Origin: Cryobacterium sp. SO2
GTDB taxonomy: Bacteria > Actinomycetota > Actinomycetes > Actinomycetales > Microbacteriaceae
Length of the DNA: 64,000 bases
Direction: 5' to 3'
Assembly (NCBI RefSeq): GCF_026151165.2
Contig: NZ_CP117849.1
Coordinates: forward strand, 2,170,001 to 2,234,000
In this document: positions 48,371 through 55,432 of the stretch, piece after piece
How the letters are laid out: each line of letters opens with the position of its first letter
Position numbering within the stretch: position 1 is the stretch's first letter
Notes under the pieces: model-generated
Database searches by the model: none
Seen by the model: the letters and a program-made list of their open reading frames with translations, nothing else
What the model was told of the DNA's origin: nothing
Translations under genes and position numbers: made by a program

Positions 48371-49035
48371 AGCGGACGCCCGATCCGGTAGCCGATGCCC
48401 CGCACAGTGTGTACGCAGTCCCGGCCCAGCTTCTTGCGGAGGTAGTGCACGTAGGTGTCGACGACCCCGTCGTCATCGGCATCGGGGAAGACCACGTTGA
48501 GAAGATCGTCTCGCGGGTAGGTCTGGTCCGGCCGGCGCGCGAGCCGTTCGAGGAGGTCGCACTCACGTTCGGACAGCGTTACGGTGCCGCCGTCGTCGAG
48601 GATCACTTCACGGTCGGCGACGCTCAGCCTGCCGCCGGGAACACGCAGAACGGGCACAGTGGACACAGCGCGCCGACGCAGCGCCCTGAGCCGGGCGAGG
48701 AGTTCGTCGAGGTCGAAGGGTTTGGCGAGGTAGTCCTCGGCACCACGATCCAGCCCCTCCACCCGGTCCGCGGGGTTTCCCAGAGCGGACAGTACCAGCA
48801 CGGGCGTGAGCACCCCGGCGGCGCGTAACTTGGTGAGCACGTCGAGGCCGTCGATCACCGGCAGGCCGCGGTCGAGCAGGATCACGTCGAAAGGCTCAGT
48901 GAGGCCCATGTGCAGGGCGCGCTGTCCGTCTCGGGCCGATGTGACGGCATAGCCCTCGCTGCTCAGCAGCTCGTGCAGCATGCCGGAGAGGCGGGCCTCG
49001 TCTTCGACGACCAGGATGCGCGGATCGTCTTCCAT
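48367..49035 (-). CDS. Response regulator, OmpR type
   Basis: A receiver plus winged-helix regulator of 222 residues. Receiver: acidic pair in VVEDEARLSGM, phospho-acceptor Asp in VILLDRGLPVIDG, Thr/Ser in VLSAL and Lys in YLAKPFDLDELLARL. DNA-binding domain: LSERECDLLERLARRPDQ and DDGVVDTYVHYLRKKLG, GIGYRIG at the end. Start is uncertain: ATG at 49035 (CATACT 6 nt upstream, leaderless-like) or ATGs at 49056 or 49074. It precedes and overlaps the kinase gene, so they are a pair. Confidence 0.93.
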   Translation of the reverse strand: MEDDPRILVVEDEARLSGMLHELLSSEGYAVTSARDGQRALHMGLTEPFDVILLDRGLPVIDGLDVLTKLRAAGVLTPVLVLSALGNPADRVEGLDRGAEDYLAKPFDLDELLARLRALRRRAVSTVPVLRVPGGRLSVADREVILDDGGTVTLSERECDLLERLARRPDQTYPRDDLLNVVFPDADDDGVVDTYVHYLRKKLGRDCVHTVRGIGYRIGRPL

Positions 49036-49081
49036 GTCAAAAGTATGCGCCCTCATGTAGCCCGGTCGTTCCACCCGTGTG

Positions 49082-49492
49082 TCAGCCGACGGCGTCCAGG
49101 TACAGCCAGTCTCCGGACACCTTCTCGAACCGGCTCACCTCGTGCTGCTGAGTTCGAATGCCATCCCGAACCGAGTAGGCGGTGAATTCGACGATCCCCT
49201 CGGTGTCGAGCGGCCCGCCCCTCGACGTCCGTTCGATATCCAGCCGAAGCCAGCGCACCGACGGGTCCAGTTCGAGTGTCTCCGGCCTGGTGCGCGGGTG
49301 CCAGCTGCGCAGGAGGTAGTCGGCGTCACCCACGGCGAAGGCCGCGTAGCGCGACCGCATCAGCATCTGGGCCGTGGCCGCCCGGGCTTCCGCCCGGTGC
49401 AGGCGTCCGCAGCAGTCGCCGTAGTCGTTGCCGCTGAGGCAGGGACAGCGTGCGTGGCGGTCGGGCGTCGCGGCGGGGTCCGGTGCGGGCAT
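49082..49492 (-). CDS. YchJ-like protein (UPF0225) with SEC-C motif
   Basis: A 136-residue protein. The N-terminus has the SEC-C zinc motif CPCLSGNDYGDCCGRLHRA (about residues 15-33), followed by the YchJ/UPF0225 NTF2-like domain (AQMLMRSRYAAFAVGDADYL; WLRLDIERTSRGG; VEFTAYSVRDG; VSGDWLYLDA). The function is unknown. ATG at 49492 is preferred: GATAAT lies 6 nt upstream, the leaderless pattern, and the additional 8 codons of the longer frame have no ribosome site. Confidence 0.87.
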   Translation of the reverse strand: MPAPDPAATPDRHARCPCLSGNDYGDCCGRLHRAEARAATAQMLMRSRYAAFAVGDADYLLRSWHPRTRPETLELDPSVRWLRLDIERTSRGGPLDTEGIVEFTAYSVRDGIRTQQHEVSRFEKVSGDWLYLDAVG

Positions 49493-49498
49493 CCTGCA

Positions 49499-49504
49499 AT
49501 TATC
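49499..49504 (-). promoter_or_regulatory. -10 element for the YchJ-like gene
   Basis: GATAAT on the minus strand, 6 nt before the ATG at 49492, close to the TATAAT consensus and in the position expected for a leaderless transcript. Confidence 0.45.
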
Positions 49505-49538
49505 GCCCGATCCCACCGGCCTGTTGACCCCGGATGGT

Positions 49539-49544
49539 TATGCT
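49539..49544 (+). promoter_or_regulatory. -10 element for leaderless GNAT gene
   Basis: TATGCT, then 6 nt, then ATG at 49551. The same hexamer and spacing occur before the permease gene at 63674. Confidence 0.5.
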
Positions 49545-49550
49545 GACGAA

Positions 49551-50138
49551 ATGTGCACGGTCACCCTGCAGGCGCTGAGACCCGACGCGGCGGATGCCGT
49601 CACCCGGGTCCACCTGGCGGCGCGCGGTGCGTATTACGCGGCGGGGCAGCCAGAGGCTGTCCAGCCAGAGGGTGTCGAGCCAGAGTCGGTCCGGCCCGAC
49701 ACTGTCACGCAGTCGGCAGAGTACACCGAGCTGTGGCGTTCCCGCCTGGGGCGCGAGGACTGGCGGCTCACCGGCGCGTTCGGCGGCGGGGAACTCCTGG
49801 GGTTCACCGCCGTGCAGGTGCCGGCAGCCCCGACACAGGAGGTCCCACCAGACGACGTCGCACAACACAGCGCCGCAGAGCACGCGCTGCACCTCGTGGC
49901 GCTGTACGTTCACCCCGACCACTGGGACCTGGGGATCGGCACGCTGCTGTACGACGCTTTCGAGAAGGACTGGGCCGCGGGCGGGTACCCGCGCGCTGAG
50001 CTCGACGTGTGGTCGCTCAACCACCGCGCGCGGCGTTTCTACACCCGGCGCGGCTGGCTGGACGACGGCCGGGTTCGCCCCGCGCACGAGGGAACCGACT
50101 ACCTGGGAATGGTCCTCCGGCGCCATCCGCCGGCCTGA
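49551..50138 (+). CDS. GNAT family N-acetyltransferase with pentapeptide-repeat insert
   Basis: A 195-residue acetyltransferase. The N-terminal strand TVTLQALRPDAADAVTRVHL and the acetyl-CoA region LHLVALYVHPDHWDLGIGTL, followed by AELDVWSLNHRARRFYTRRG and GTDYLGMVLRR, are GNAT motifs A and B. Residues about 33-52 are four tandem copies of xPExV (QPEAV, QPEGV, EPESV, RPDTV), an insertion not expected in the fold. The ATG is preceded by a leaderless-type -10; the longer frame from 49428 lies antisense to the YchJ-like gene and is not supported. Confidence 0.87.
   Translation: MCTVTLQALRPDAADAVTRVHLAARGAYYAAGQPEAVQPEGVEPESVRPDTVTQSAEYTELWRSRLGREDWRLTGAFGGGELLGFTAVQVPAAPTQEVPPDDVAQHSAAEHALHLVALYVHPDHWDLGIGTLLYDAFEKDWAAGGYPRAELDVWSLNHRARRFYTRRGWLDDGRVRPAHEGTDYLGMVLRRHPPA
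49647..49706. repeat. Four tandem 15-bp units inside the GNAT gene
   Basis: CAGCCAGAGGCTGTC at 49647, with near copies at 49662, 49677 and 49692. They encode the QPEAV-type repeats. Confidence 0.92.
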
Positions 50139-50162
50139 ACCTGGGGCCCCGTCTGGCAGGGA

Positions 50163-50678
50163 TCAGGCAGACGTCACCCGCACCAGCGCCTCGTTGTGGC
50201 TGAGGAACCCCGGCTTCCAGAACGGATCAAGACGTGCGAAGTAGACGGGTCCGAGCGGCTCCAGCCTGAAGGCGCGCACGTCGGCCAGGAGCTCCCTGCC
50301 CCGCTCCATGAATCGTCTGCTGGCCCATCCGCCGCTGAACCGCAGAGCGGCGGCCTCGTGGGCCGGCACCGACCGGATCTGCACCGAGTCGTCCAACGGT
50401 CGAGGGACTGCGGCCAGATCGGTGTCGACGGGGAGCACGAGGCTGAGCAGTTGCTCCGACTCCCCCGCCGGCTCCTGCAGCACCGGCGCCGTCACACCAA
50501 AGGCCGTCGCGGCCTGATTGCCGCCGTTGAGATAGCGGTACAGCGACCGGGCACCCGCCGGAGCGGCCCGGGCGAAGTCGGTGTCCACGCGTACCTGCAC
50601 GAGCACACAGTCCGGATACCGTCGAACGTCGAAACGCGGAAAGGCCCGTACCACCGTGTACGGCAGGTGCTCGTTCAT
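50163..50678 (-). CDS. SOUL family haem-binding protein
   Basis: A 171-residue SOUL/HEBP-type protein: PYTVVRAFPRFDVRRYPDCV at the start, LYRYLNGGNQAATAFGVTAP, VLPVDTDLAAVPRPLDDSVQ, and near the end FLSHNEALVRV, all typical. Relatives bind haem or porphyrin; the exact role is unknown. The ATG has TACACT 7 nt upstream, suggesting leaderless translation. Confidence 0.88.
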   Translation of the reverse strand: MNEHLPYTVVRAFPRFDVRRYPDCVLVQVRVDTDFARAAPAGARSLYRYLNGGNQAATAFGVTAPVLQEPAGESEQLLSLVLPVDTDLAAVPRPLDDSVQIRSVPAHEAAALRFSGGWASRRFMERGRELLADVRAFRLEPLGPVYFARLDPFWKPGFLSHNEALVRVTSA

Positions 50679-50685
50679 ACCGGCG

Positions 50686-50691
50686 AGTGTA
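50686..50691 (-). promoter_or_regulatory. -10 element for the SOUL gene
   Basis: TACACT on the minus strand, 7 nt before the ATG at 50678. Confidence 0.45.
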
Positions 50692-50732
50692 ATCCCGTCA
50701 CCCCGAAACGGGGGGGTGTCGATGTGGGTTGC

Positions 50733-51083
50733 TCAGGCCTTCTTGACCACGCTGGATTTGAGCTGGGTGGTGACGCCTTCGATCCGCGCCTCGATGTCGT
50801 GGTCCCCCACGCCCTGGCGCAGGCGAATGTCGCGCACCTTGGTGCCGACCTTGATCACGTTGGAGCCGCCCTTGACCTTGAGGCCCTTGACGATGGTCAC
50901 GGAGTCGCCGTCGGCGAGGACGCTGCCGAACGCATCGGTGATGACGGCCTCCGCGGCCGGCTCATCGGCTGCGACGGCCTCAGCGGCCCATTCGTTCCCG
51001 CAGAGCGGGCACACCAACAGTGAACCCATCTCGTAGGTCATATCGCTGGAGCATTCCGGGCACGGGGGCAGGGTCTCATTCAC
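50733..51083 (-). CDS. PhnA/YjdM-like zinc ribbon protein
   Basis: A 116-residue protein with an N-terminal zinc ribbon (CPECSSDMTYEMGSLLVCPLC, two Cys pairs, about residues 8-28) and the PhnA beta domain (VLADGDSVTIVKGLKVKGGS; VIKVGTKVRDIRLRQG). E. coli YjdM is the close relative; the old link to phosphonate use is not supported. The GTG at 51083 has TACGAT 6 nt upstream, a leaderless pattern, which decides it over a GTG at 51122. Confidence 0.9.
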   Translation of the reverse strand: MNETLPPCPECSSDMTYEMGSLLVCPLCGNEWAAEAVAADEPAAEAVITDAFGSVLADGDSVTIVKGLKVKGGSNVIKVGTKVRDIRLRQGVGDHDIEARIEGVTTQLKSSVVKKA

Positions 51084-51089
51084 GTCCCC

Positions 51090-51095
51090 ATCGTA
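51090..51095 (-). promoter_or_regulatory. -10 element for the PhnA-like gene
   Basis: TACGAT on the minus strand, 6 nt before the GTG at 51083. Confidence 0.5.
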
Positions 51096-51240
51096 CGGGC
51101 CGCCGCCGAGGGCCGCCGCCACACCCGGCTGACCGGTGGTGTCAGAACAGCATCAAGACACTAAGGCAAATCGAGGGTTATGAGCGTACCTTGTGCGCTA
51201 GAAACCTGCCTGACGATGCGAACCTGACGAAGGTGGAGCC

Positions 51241-51297
51241 ATGGATCTGAACCAATTCTCGCCACGCACCCCAGCGAAGCGGGGGTGGTCATCATGA
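51241..51297 (+). CDS. 18-codon leader peptide upstream of the PspA operon
   Basis: ATG at 51241 follows AAGGTGGAG-CC, a strong ribosome site. The short frame encodes MDLNQFSPRTPAKRGWSS and ends with TGA overlapping the ATG of the next gene (ATGA, 51294-51297). The layout suggests translational coupling or a leader that controls expression of the membrane protein and pspA. It was too short for usual gene finding, and its expression is an inference. Confidence 0.5.
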   Translation: MDLNQFSPRTPAKRGWSS

Positions 51298-51917
51298 GCG
51301 TGCTCGCCGAGGTCCTGCTGGCCCTCGGAACCATCATGCTCATCTCCACGGTGACGGTCGTCGTCCTGGTGCGCCTGGTGTACACCAGGATCAGGCGCAG
51401 CCGGGCCGTCGGCGACTCGGTACTGCGCGCTCGGGCCCGGCTCAGTGTCGGCCGGCAGCATGAACTCCTGACACTGCGCCTGCGACTGGCCGACACCATC
51501 GCCAGCGGGCGGGCTGCCCTCGACCTGGCCGGTCGCAGTGGCGCGCCACAGGGCGACCTGCGCCGGCTGTTCGAACGGATTAGCAGCGAGGGAGCCGCTC
51601 TCGATGCGCAGTTGCTGCTGCTGTTGAGCGAGCGGGATGCCGTCGTACTCGCCGAGGCGGTCCCCGCGGCCGGTCGACGGGTGGAGCAGATCCGCGCCCT
51701 CGTGCGCCGGCTCCGCTCGGCCGTCGCCGCCGGCATCGGCGACCTCACCGACGACACGTTGGCTGCGCTCTCCGACGATGTCGACCACGAGATCGCTGCT
51801 CTGGACGCCGGTGTGCGGGAGTTGCACGAACTCAACGGCCGCACGGGACGTGGTGGAGCAGGTTCCGCCGGATACCGGACCTCGATGAATCCCCTCACCG
51901 GACGGAGCGAGTCATGA
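51294..51917 (+). CDS. PspA-linked membrane protein with coiled coil
   Basis: A 207-residue protein with one N-terminal membrane helix (about 5-28, VLLALGTIMLISTVTVVVLV) and a long helical, Arg/Leu/Ala-rich domain. The family was not recognised. It overlaps pspA (ATGA), so it is co-translated with it, and is itself coupled to an 18-codon leader ORF. This suggests it anchors or regulates the PspA protein at the membrane. ATG at 51294 has GGGGGTGG upstream; a GTG 9 nt earlier is the alternative. Confidence 0.75.
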   Translation: MSVLAEVLLALGTIMLISTVTVVVLVRLVYTRIRRSRAVGDSVLRARARLSVGRQHELLTLRLRLADTIASGRAALDLAGRSGAPQGDLRRLFERISSEGAALDAQLLLLLSERDAVVLAEAVPAAGRRVEQIRALVRRLRSAVAAGIGDLTDDTLAALSDDVDHEIAALDAGVRELHELNGRTGRGGAGSAGYRTSMNPLTGRSES

Positions 51918-52720
51918 CCTTCGGCTCTCGGCTGCGCGTGGTCTTCCGCAGCAAGGCATCCCGAACCCTCGACAGGCTGGAGGACCCCCGCGACGCCCTC
52001 GACGACAGCTATGAACAGCTCGTGGCGATGCTGCAGGATGTGCGGCGTGGCCTGGCCGAGGTCGCGACGGCGAAGAAGCGCCTCGAATTGCAGGGCGAGG
52101 AGCTGGGTGCCCGGCATGCTCGCCTGGGCGCGCAGGCCCAGGAGGCGCTCAGCCAGGGACGCGAAGACCTGGCGAGGACGGCCCTGGAACGCCGGTCCCT
52201 CCTGGAGCGTCAGATTGGGGCTCTCCGGGAGCAGTACCTGGGGTTGGCCCAGCAGCAGGCCCACCTGCAGGACAACGAACGACGTCTCGCGGACCGGGTC
52301 GCCGCCTTCCGCACGGAGAAGGAGACCATCAAGGCCACCTATGCAGCCTCAGAGGCCCAGGTCAGGGCGAATGAGGCCGCTGCGGGGATCGGCTCGCAGA
52401 TGAGCGATGTCGGCGTCACTCTCGAGCGCGCCACCGACAGGGTGGCGCAGATGAAGGCTCGCGCAGCGGCCACCGATGAGCTGCTCGCCAGTGGCGCCCT
52501 GAACGACCTCACGGCCCCGCCTGACGCCGACCTCGAGCGACAGCTCTCCACCGGCGCCATGAGAGCGGATGTCGACCGTCAGCTCCAGGCGATGAAGGAC
52601 GCCAGGGCTGGGCGCTCTGGCCGCTCGGCTGATGCCTCTGAGCGTCCCGGTGGTCCTGGCGGACCCGGTGACCAGGCGCACGGCTGGCTGAGCATCGGAC
52701 AGGGGCCGGCAGCACCGTAA
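51914..52720 (+). CDS. pspA: PspA/IM30 family protein
   Basis: A 268-residue phage-shock-type protein: SRLRVVFRSKASRTLDRLED at the start, VAMLQDVRRGLAEVATAKKR, a long coiled coil through residue ~190 (ARTALERRSLLERQIGALRE), and a Gly/Pro-rich tail. ESCRT-III-like PspA proteins stabilise damaged membranes. The ATG overlaps the stop of the membrane-protein gene. No pspC or liaFSR genes lie near. A terminator follows after 90 bp. Confidence 0.9.
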   Translation: MTFGSRLRVVFRSKASRTLDRLEDPRDALDDSYEQLVAMLQDVRRGLAEVATAKKRLELQGEELGARHARLGAQAQEALSQGREDLARTALERRSLLERQIGALREQYLGLAQQQAHLQDNERRLADRVAAFRTEKETIKATYAASEAQVRANEAAAGIGSQMSDVGVTLERATDRVAQMKARAAATDELLASGALNDLTAPPDADLERQLSTGAMRADVDRQLQAMKDARAGRSGRSADASERPGGPGGPGDQAHGWLSIGQGPAAP

Positions 52721-52809
52721 GCCTGACTCCGAAATCTCGGAAGAAACTTTTCTAAAAAGTTTTTCGGGGGAACGCAGCACTGCCTTGAAGTCGACGTAAT
52801 TGGGCGTGA

Positions 52810-52845
52810 AAAAACCCCCGATGACTACTGTCATCGGGGGTTTTT
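52810..52845. terminator. Bidirectional terminator after pspA
   Basis: AAAAACCCCCGATGA (52810-52824) pairs perfectly with TCATCGGGGGTTTTT (52831-52845) over 15 bp around CTACTG. T-runs on both sides allow use by pspA and by the oppositely oriented tRNA gene. Confidence 0.92.
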
Positions 52846-52856
52846 CTCTAACTATG

Positions 52857-52929
52857 TGGATCCGAGGGGATTCGAACCCCTGACCCCCTGCATGCCATGC
52901 AGGTGCGCTACCAGCTGCGCCACGGACCC
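52857..52929 (-). tRNA. tRNA-Ala (anticodon GGC)
   Basis: 73 nt on the minus strand. Acceptor stem GGGTCCG pairs with CGGATCC (one G-U), D-arm GCGC-AGCTGGTA-GCGC, anticodon stem CCTGC/GCAGG with loop ATGGCAT (anticodon GGC, reading GCC/GCU), and T-arm with GGTTCGAATCC. The CCA end is not encoded. It is downstream of rsfS in the same orientation and may be co-transcribed with it. Confidence 0.95.
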
Positions 52930-53002
52930 AGACTTTGTTTCGAATTCCTCCGAAACAACTTCATTAGGTTACTACATGTTTTGAGTGCTCGCGAACCAAA
53001 CG

Positions 53003-53422
53003 CTAGTCCGCGGCATCAATTTCGACCGCAGACGGGACGTCGGAGTCGTCGAGGGCACGTGCGCTCGCGAGGTCGATGGGGATGACCGGGCAGTCCTTCC
53101 ACAGGCGTTCGAGCGAGTAGTAGACCCGCTCCTCCTCGTGGAACACGTGCACCACGAGGTCGCCGAAGTCCACCAGGACCCAGCGGCCCTCTGCGCGGCC
53201 TTCACGGCGCAGCGGCTTGTAGCCGGCCTCGATCAGTTTGTCTTCGATTTCGCCGGCGATCGCGACGACGTTGCGTTCGGAGCGTCCGGTGACGATGAGG
53301 AAGATGTCGGCCAACGGCAACGGGTTGGAGACGTCAATGGCAACGAGGTCCTCCCCCGCTTTCGAGTCGGCGGCGGCGGCGGCCACCTTGAGGAGCTCGA
53401 GAGCGTGGGCAGAAGCGGTCAT
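53003..53422 (-). CDS. rsfS: Ribosome silencing factor
   Basis: A 139-residue RsfS (Iojap-like) protein: DLVAIDVSNPLPLADIFLIV, VTGRSERNVVAIAGEIEDKL, GRWVLVDFGDLVVHVFHEEE and YYSLERLWKDCPVI all match. It binds uL14 and blocks subunit joining when nutrients are short. The C-terminus is extended by ~20 acidic residues. It is the last of the nadD - unknown membrane protein - rsfS group, the usual context. Confidence 0.95.
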   Translation of the reverse strand: MTASAHALELLKVAAAAADSKAGEDLVAIDVSNPLPLADIFLIVTGRSERNVVAIAGEIEDKLIEAGYKPLRREGRAEGRWVLVDFGDLVVHVFHEEERVYYSLERLWKDCPVIPIDLASARALDDSDVPSAVEIDAAD

Positions 53423-53469
53423 CGATTGAATCCCTGAGTTAGTAATGCGAAAAGGATGGACAGAAAGGT

Positions 53470-54510
53470 CTAGTAGATGTTGAAGGCGTAGCCGACAACG
53501 AAGAGTGACAGCACGCCGATCGCGAGCACCGCGGCCGTGATGGCCAGAACGGTCGGCAACGACGCTCCGCGCTTGCGGGGTGGCGTCATCACGCCCCGGG
53601 TGGAGGTGTGGGTGCTCACGGCACGGCTCGCGCTCACAGGGGCGACGTCGTTGTGGTGACCGCCCTCGTCGAGCTGGTCGAGCATCCGGTCCATCTCCGA
53701 CGAGTCGAAGAGGTTGGGGTGCTGGCCGGTGGCGCCGAGGCTGCGCGGCAGGTCGATCGATCCGGTGATCATGATCTCGCCGGTGCTCGTGATGGGGCCG
53801 GCGGTGCCCTGCCGCGGGATCGCAGGCAGGATCAGGGCATTGGTCGTGGTGGGAATGCCGCCGGCGCCGATGCCGCGTCCCACCAGGTCGTCGAAGGTCT
53901 GGTCGTCACGACGACCGATGGTCTGAATGTGGCTGTCGTCCTCGCGGTCGACCGACCAGTGCCCGATAGGCGGGTGGAGCCCGTTCGAACCGGCCGGGTC
54001 GGCCGCGGGAGCGCTGCCTGCCGGAGCTGCACTGCCTGTCGCGGCAACACTGCCTGCCGTGGCAACACTGCCAGCGGGAGTAACGGAGACGGGAACGGCG
54101 GCTGCTGCCGGAACGACACGTGCGGGGTCCGAACGTGGGGAATCAATCCGTGGCGGCGCTGCCGGTGCGTCTTCGCTCGACTCGGCGCCGGCGGAGGCGG
54201 CCGTCTGCAGGGCGCGCAGTTCGCGGCGGGTCAGCGTGCGGCCGGTCTCACTCGCGATCGCGGCACTGACGACGTCGTCGGCGCCCTGGTCGGGAATCGG
54301 CAACGGAGCGGGCGCGGGCCTGGCCTCCGCGCGGCGGTCGACAGGAACAGCGGGAGAGGTGTGACGCGAATGATGTTCTTCGGGCGCGTTGGCAGCGGGC
54401 TGCGACGGAACGACCGACTGGCCGTTCTCGGCCGAAGCCGGCTCATTCTCCCGAGCCAACTCGCGCAACTGTCGTCGCGTCAGTGGCTGCGGGCTATTAC
54501 CCAACGTCAT
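53470..54510 (-). CDS. Membrane protein of unknown function between nadD and rsfS
   Basis: A 346-residue protein: long hydrophilic region (about 1-320) rich in Ala, Pro and Thr and one C-terminal membrane helix (about 320-343, VLAITAAVLAIGVLSLFVVG). LTRRQLRELAR near the N-terminus recurs as LTRRELRALQ near residue 95. The middle has AGSVATAGSVAATGSAAPAG repeats encoded by an 18-bp tandem repeat. The ATG overlaps the nadD stop (ATGA), so expression is coupled. No family was recognised; similar proteins seem to occur at this place in Microbacteriaceae. Confidence 0.75.
   Translation of the reverse strand: MTLGNSPQPLTRRQLRELARENEPASAENGQSVVPSQPAANAPEEHHSRHTSPAVPVDRRAEARPAPAPLPIPDQGADDVVSAAIASETGRTLTRRELRALQTAASAGAESSEDAPAAPPRIDSPRSDPARVVPAAAAVPVSVTPAGSVATAGSVAATGSAAPAGSAPAADPAGSNGLHPPIGHWSVDREDDSHIQTIGRRDDQTFDDLVGRGIGAGGIPTTTNALILPAIPRQGTAGPITSTGEIMITGSIDLPRSLGATGQHPNLFDSSEMDRMLDQLDEGGHHNDVAPVSASRAVSTHTSTRGVMTPPRKRGASLPTVLAITAAVLAIGVLSLFVVGYAFNIY
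54011..54082. repeat. Four tandem 18-bp units in the membrane protein gene
   Basis: GCGCTGCCTGCCGGAGCT at 54011, with related units at 54029, 54047 and 54065. They encode the Ala/Gly/Ser repeat of the protein. Confidence 0.9.
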
Positions 54511-55100
54511 GCCACACTCCGATACAAATGATGCTTTGAGATGTACTGGACAACCCCGTCGGGGACCAAGTACCAGACCGGGAAGCCCCGGTTCACGCGT
54601 GCCCGGCAGTCAGTGGACGAGATAGCCAGAGCCGGAACCTCCAACAAGCTTACGTCCTGGTTAGGCAATCCTGAAATGCTCAGGTCATGTCCCGGACGAC
54701 TCACAGCCACGAAGTGCGCGAGTTTCCAGAGTTCGGCCACGTCTTTCCAGCCCAGGATCTGGGTGATGGCGTCAGCGCCGGTGATGAAGAAGAGCTCGGC
54801 ATCCGGCCGTTCGGCATGCAGGTCGCGCAGCGTATCGATCGTGAAAGTCGGGCCGGTCCGGTCGATGTCGACGCGGCTCACGGTGAAGCGCGGGTTCGAC
54901 GCCGTGGCGATGACGGTCATCAGGTAGCGATGTTCGGCCAGCGTCACGTCGGGTTTCTGCCAGGGCTGTCCGGTGGGCACGAAGATGACCTCGTCGAGGT
55001 TGAAGCTCTGCGCGACCTCGCTTGCGGCCACGAGGTGGCCGTGGTGGATGGGGTCGAACGTGCCGCCCATCACGCCGATGCGTGGGCGGTCCCGTGTCAC
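54507..55100 (-). CDS. nadD: Nicotinate-nucleotide adenylyltransferase
   Basis: A 197-residue nucleotidyltransferase of NAD synthesis, making deamido-NAD from nicotinate mononucleotide and ATP. The ATP-binding GGTFDPIHHGHLVAASE with the (H/T)xGH element is near the N-terminus, FVPTGQPWQKP follows, FFITGADAITQILGWKD is typical, and ISSTDCRARV is the C-terminal SSTxxR motif. Start is GTG. It is coupled to the downstream membrane protein gene by a 4-base overlap. Confidence 0.95.
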   Translation of the reverse strand: MTRDRPRIGVMGGTFDPIHHGHLVAASEVAQSFNLDEVIFVPTGQPWQKPDVTLAEHRYLMTVIATASNPRFTVSRVDIDRTGPTFTIDTLRDLHAERPDAELFFITGADAITQILGWKDVAELWKLAHFVAVSRPGHDLSISGLPNQDVSLLEVPALAISSTDCRARVNRGFPVWYLVPDGVVQYISKHHLYRSVA

Positions 55101-55115
55101 GGTCTGCCTATCGGA

Positions 55116-55322
55116 TCAGTGGCCGCCGTGGCCGGCTGTGGCACCGTGCGCGGCTGCGTAGGCAGCGGCCTTGGCGCTGTGGCGGTTGGCGACATCGCGG
55201 AAGCTCCAGAGCACGAAGCCCAGGGCGGCGAAGATGATCAGGGCGACGAGGCCGTAGACCCAGGTGGGCACGGGCAGCTGGGCATGCTCGACCTCAGCAA
55301 GGACAGCGGTCACGAACAACAT
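55116..55322 (-). CDS. Small single-helix membrane protein
   Basis: A 68-residue protein with one membrane helix (about 21-42, WVYGLVALIIFAALGFVLWS) and a His/Ala-rich tail ending in HGATAGHGGH. The ATG at 55322 is preceded by GGAGAT-CCC; the longer frame to 55367 lacks a ribosome site. It lies between proA and nadD on the same strand. Family not recognised; the His-rich tail might bind metal, but that is speculation. Confidence 0.75.
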   Translation of the reverse strand: MLFVTAVLAEVEHAQLPVPTWVYGLVALIIFAALGFVLWSFRDVANRHSAKAAAYAAAHGATAGHGGH

Positions 55323-55432
55323 GGGATCTCCGATCGACAAGATTTGGTTCAAAAAGACGTGCTTCACCGGCTGACGCGGCGGGCGGCCTGCGGCACCGCG
55401 ACCAGTCTAGCGGGGGTGCCTGCCGCAGCCCG

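Noticed and set aside
50733..51083. Phosphonoacetate hydrolase function for the PhnA-like gene
   Set aside because: The name is a historical misassignment; the zinc ribbon protein lacks the hydrolase fold and no phn genes are near.
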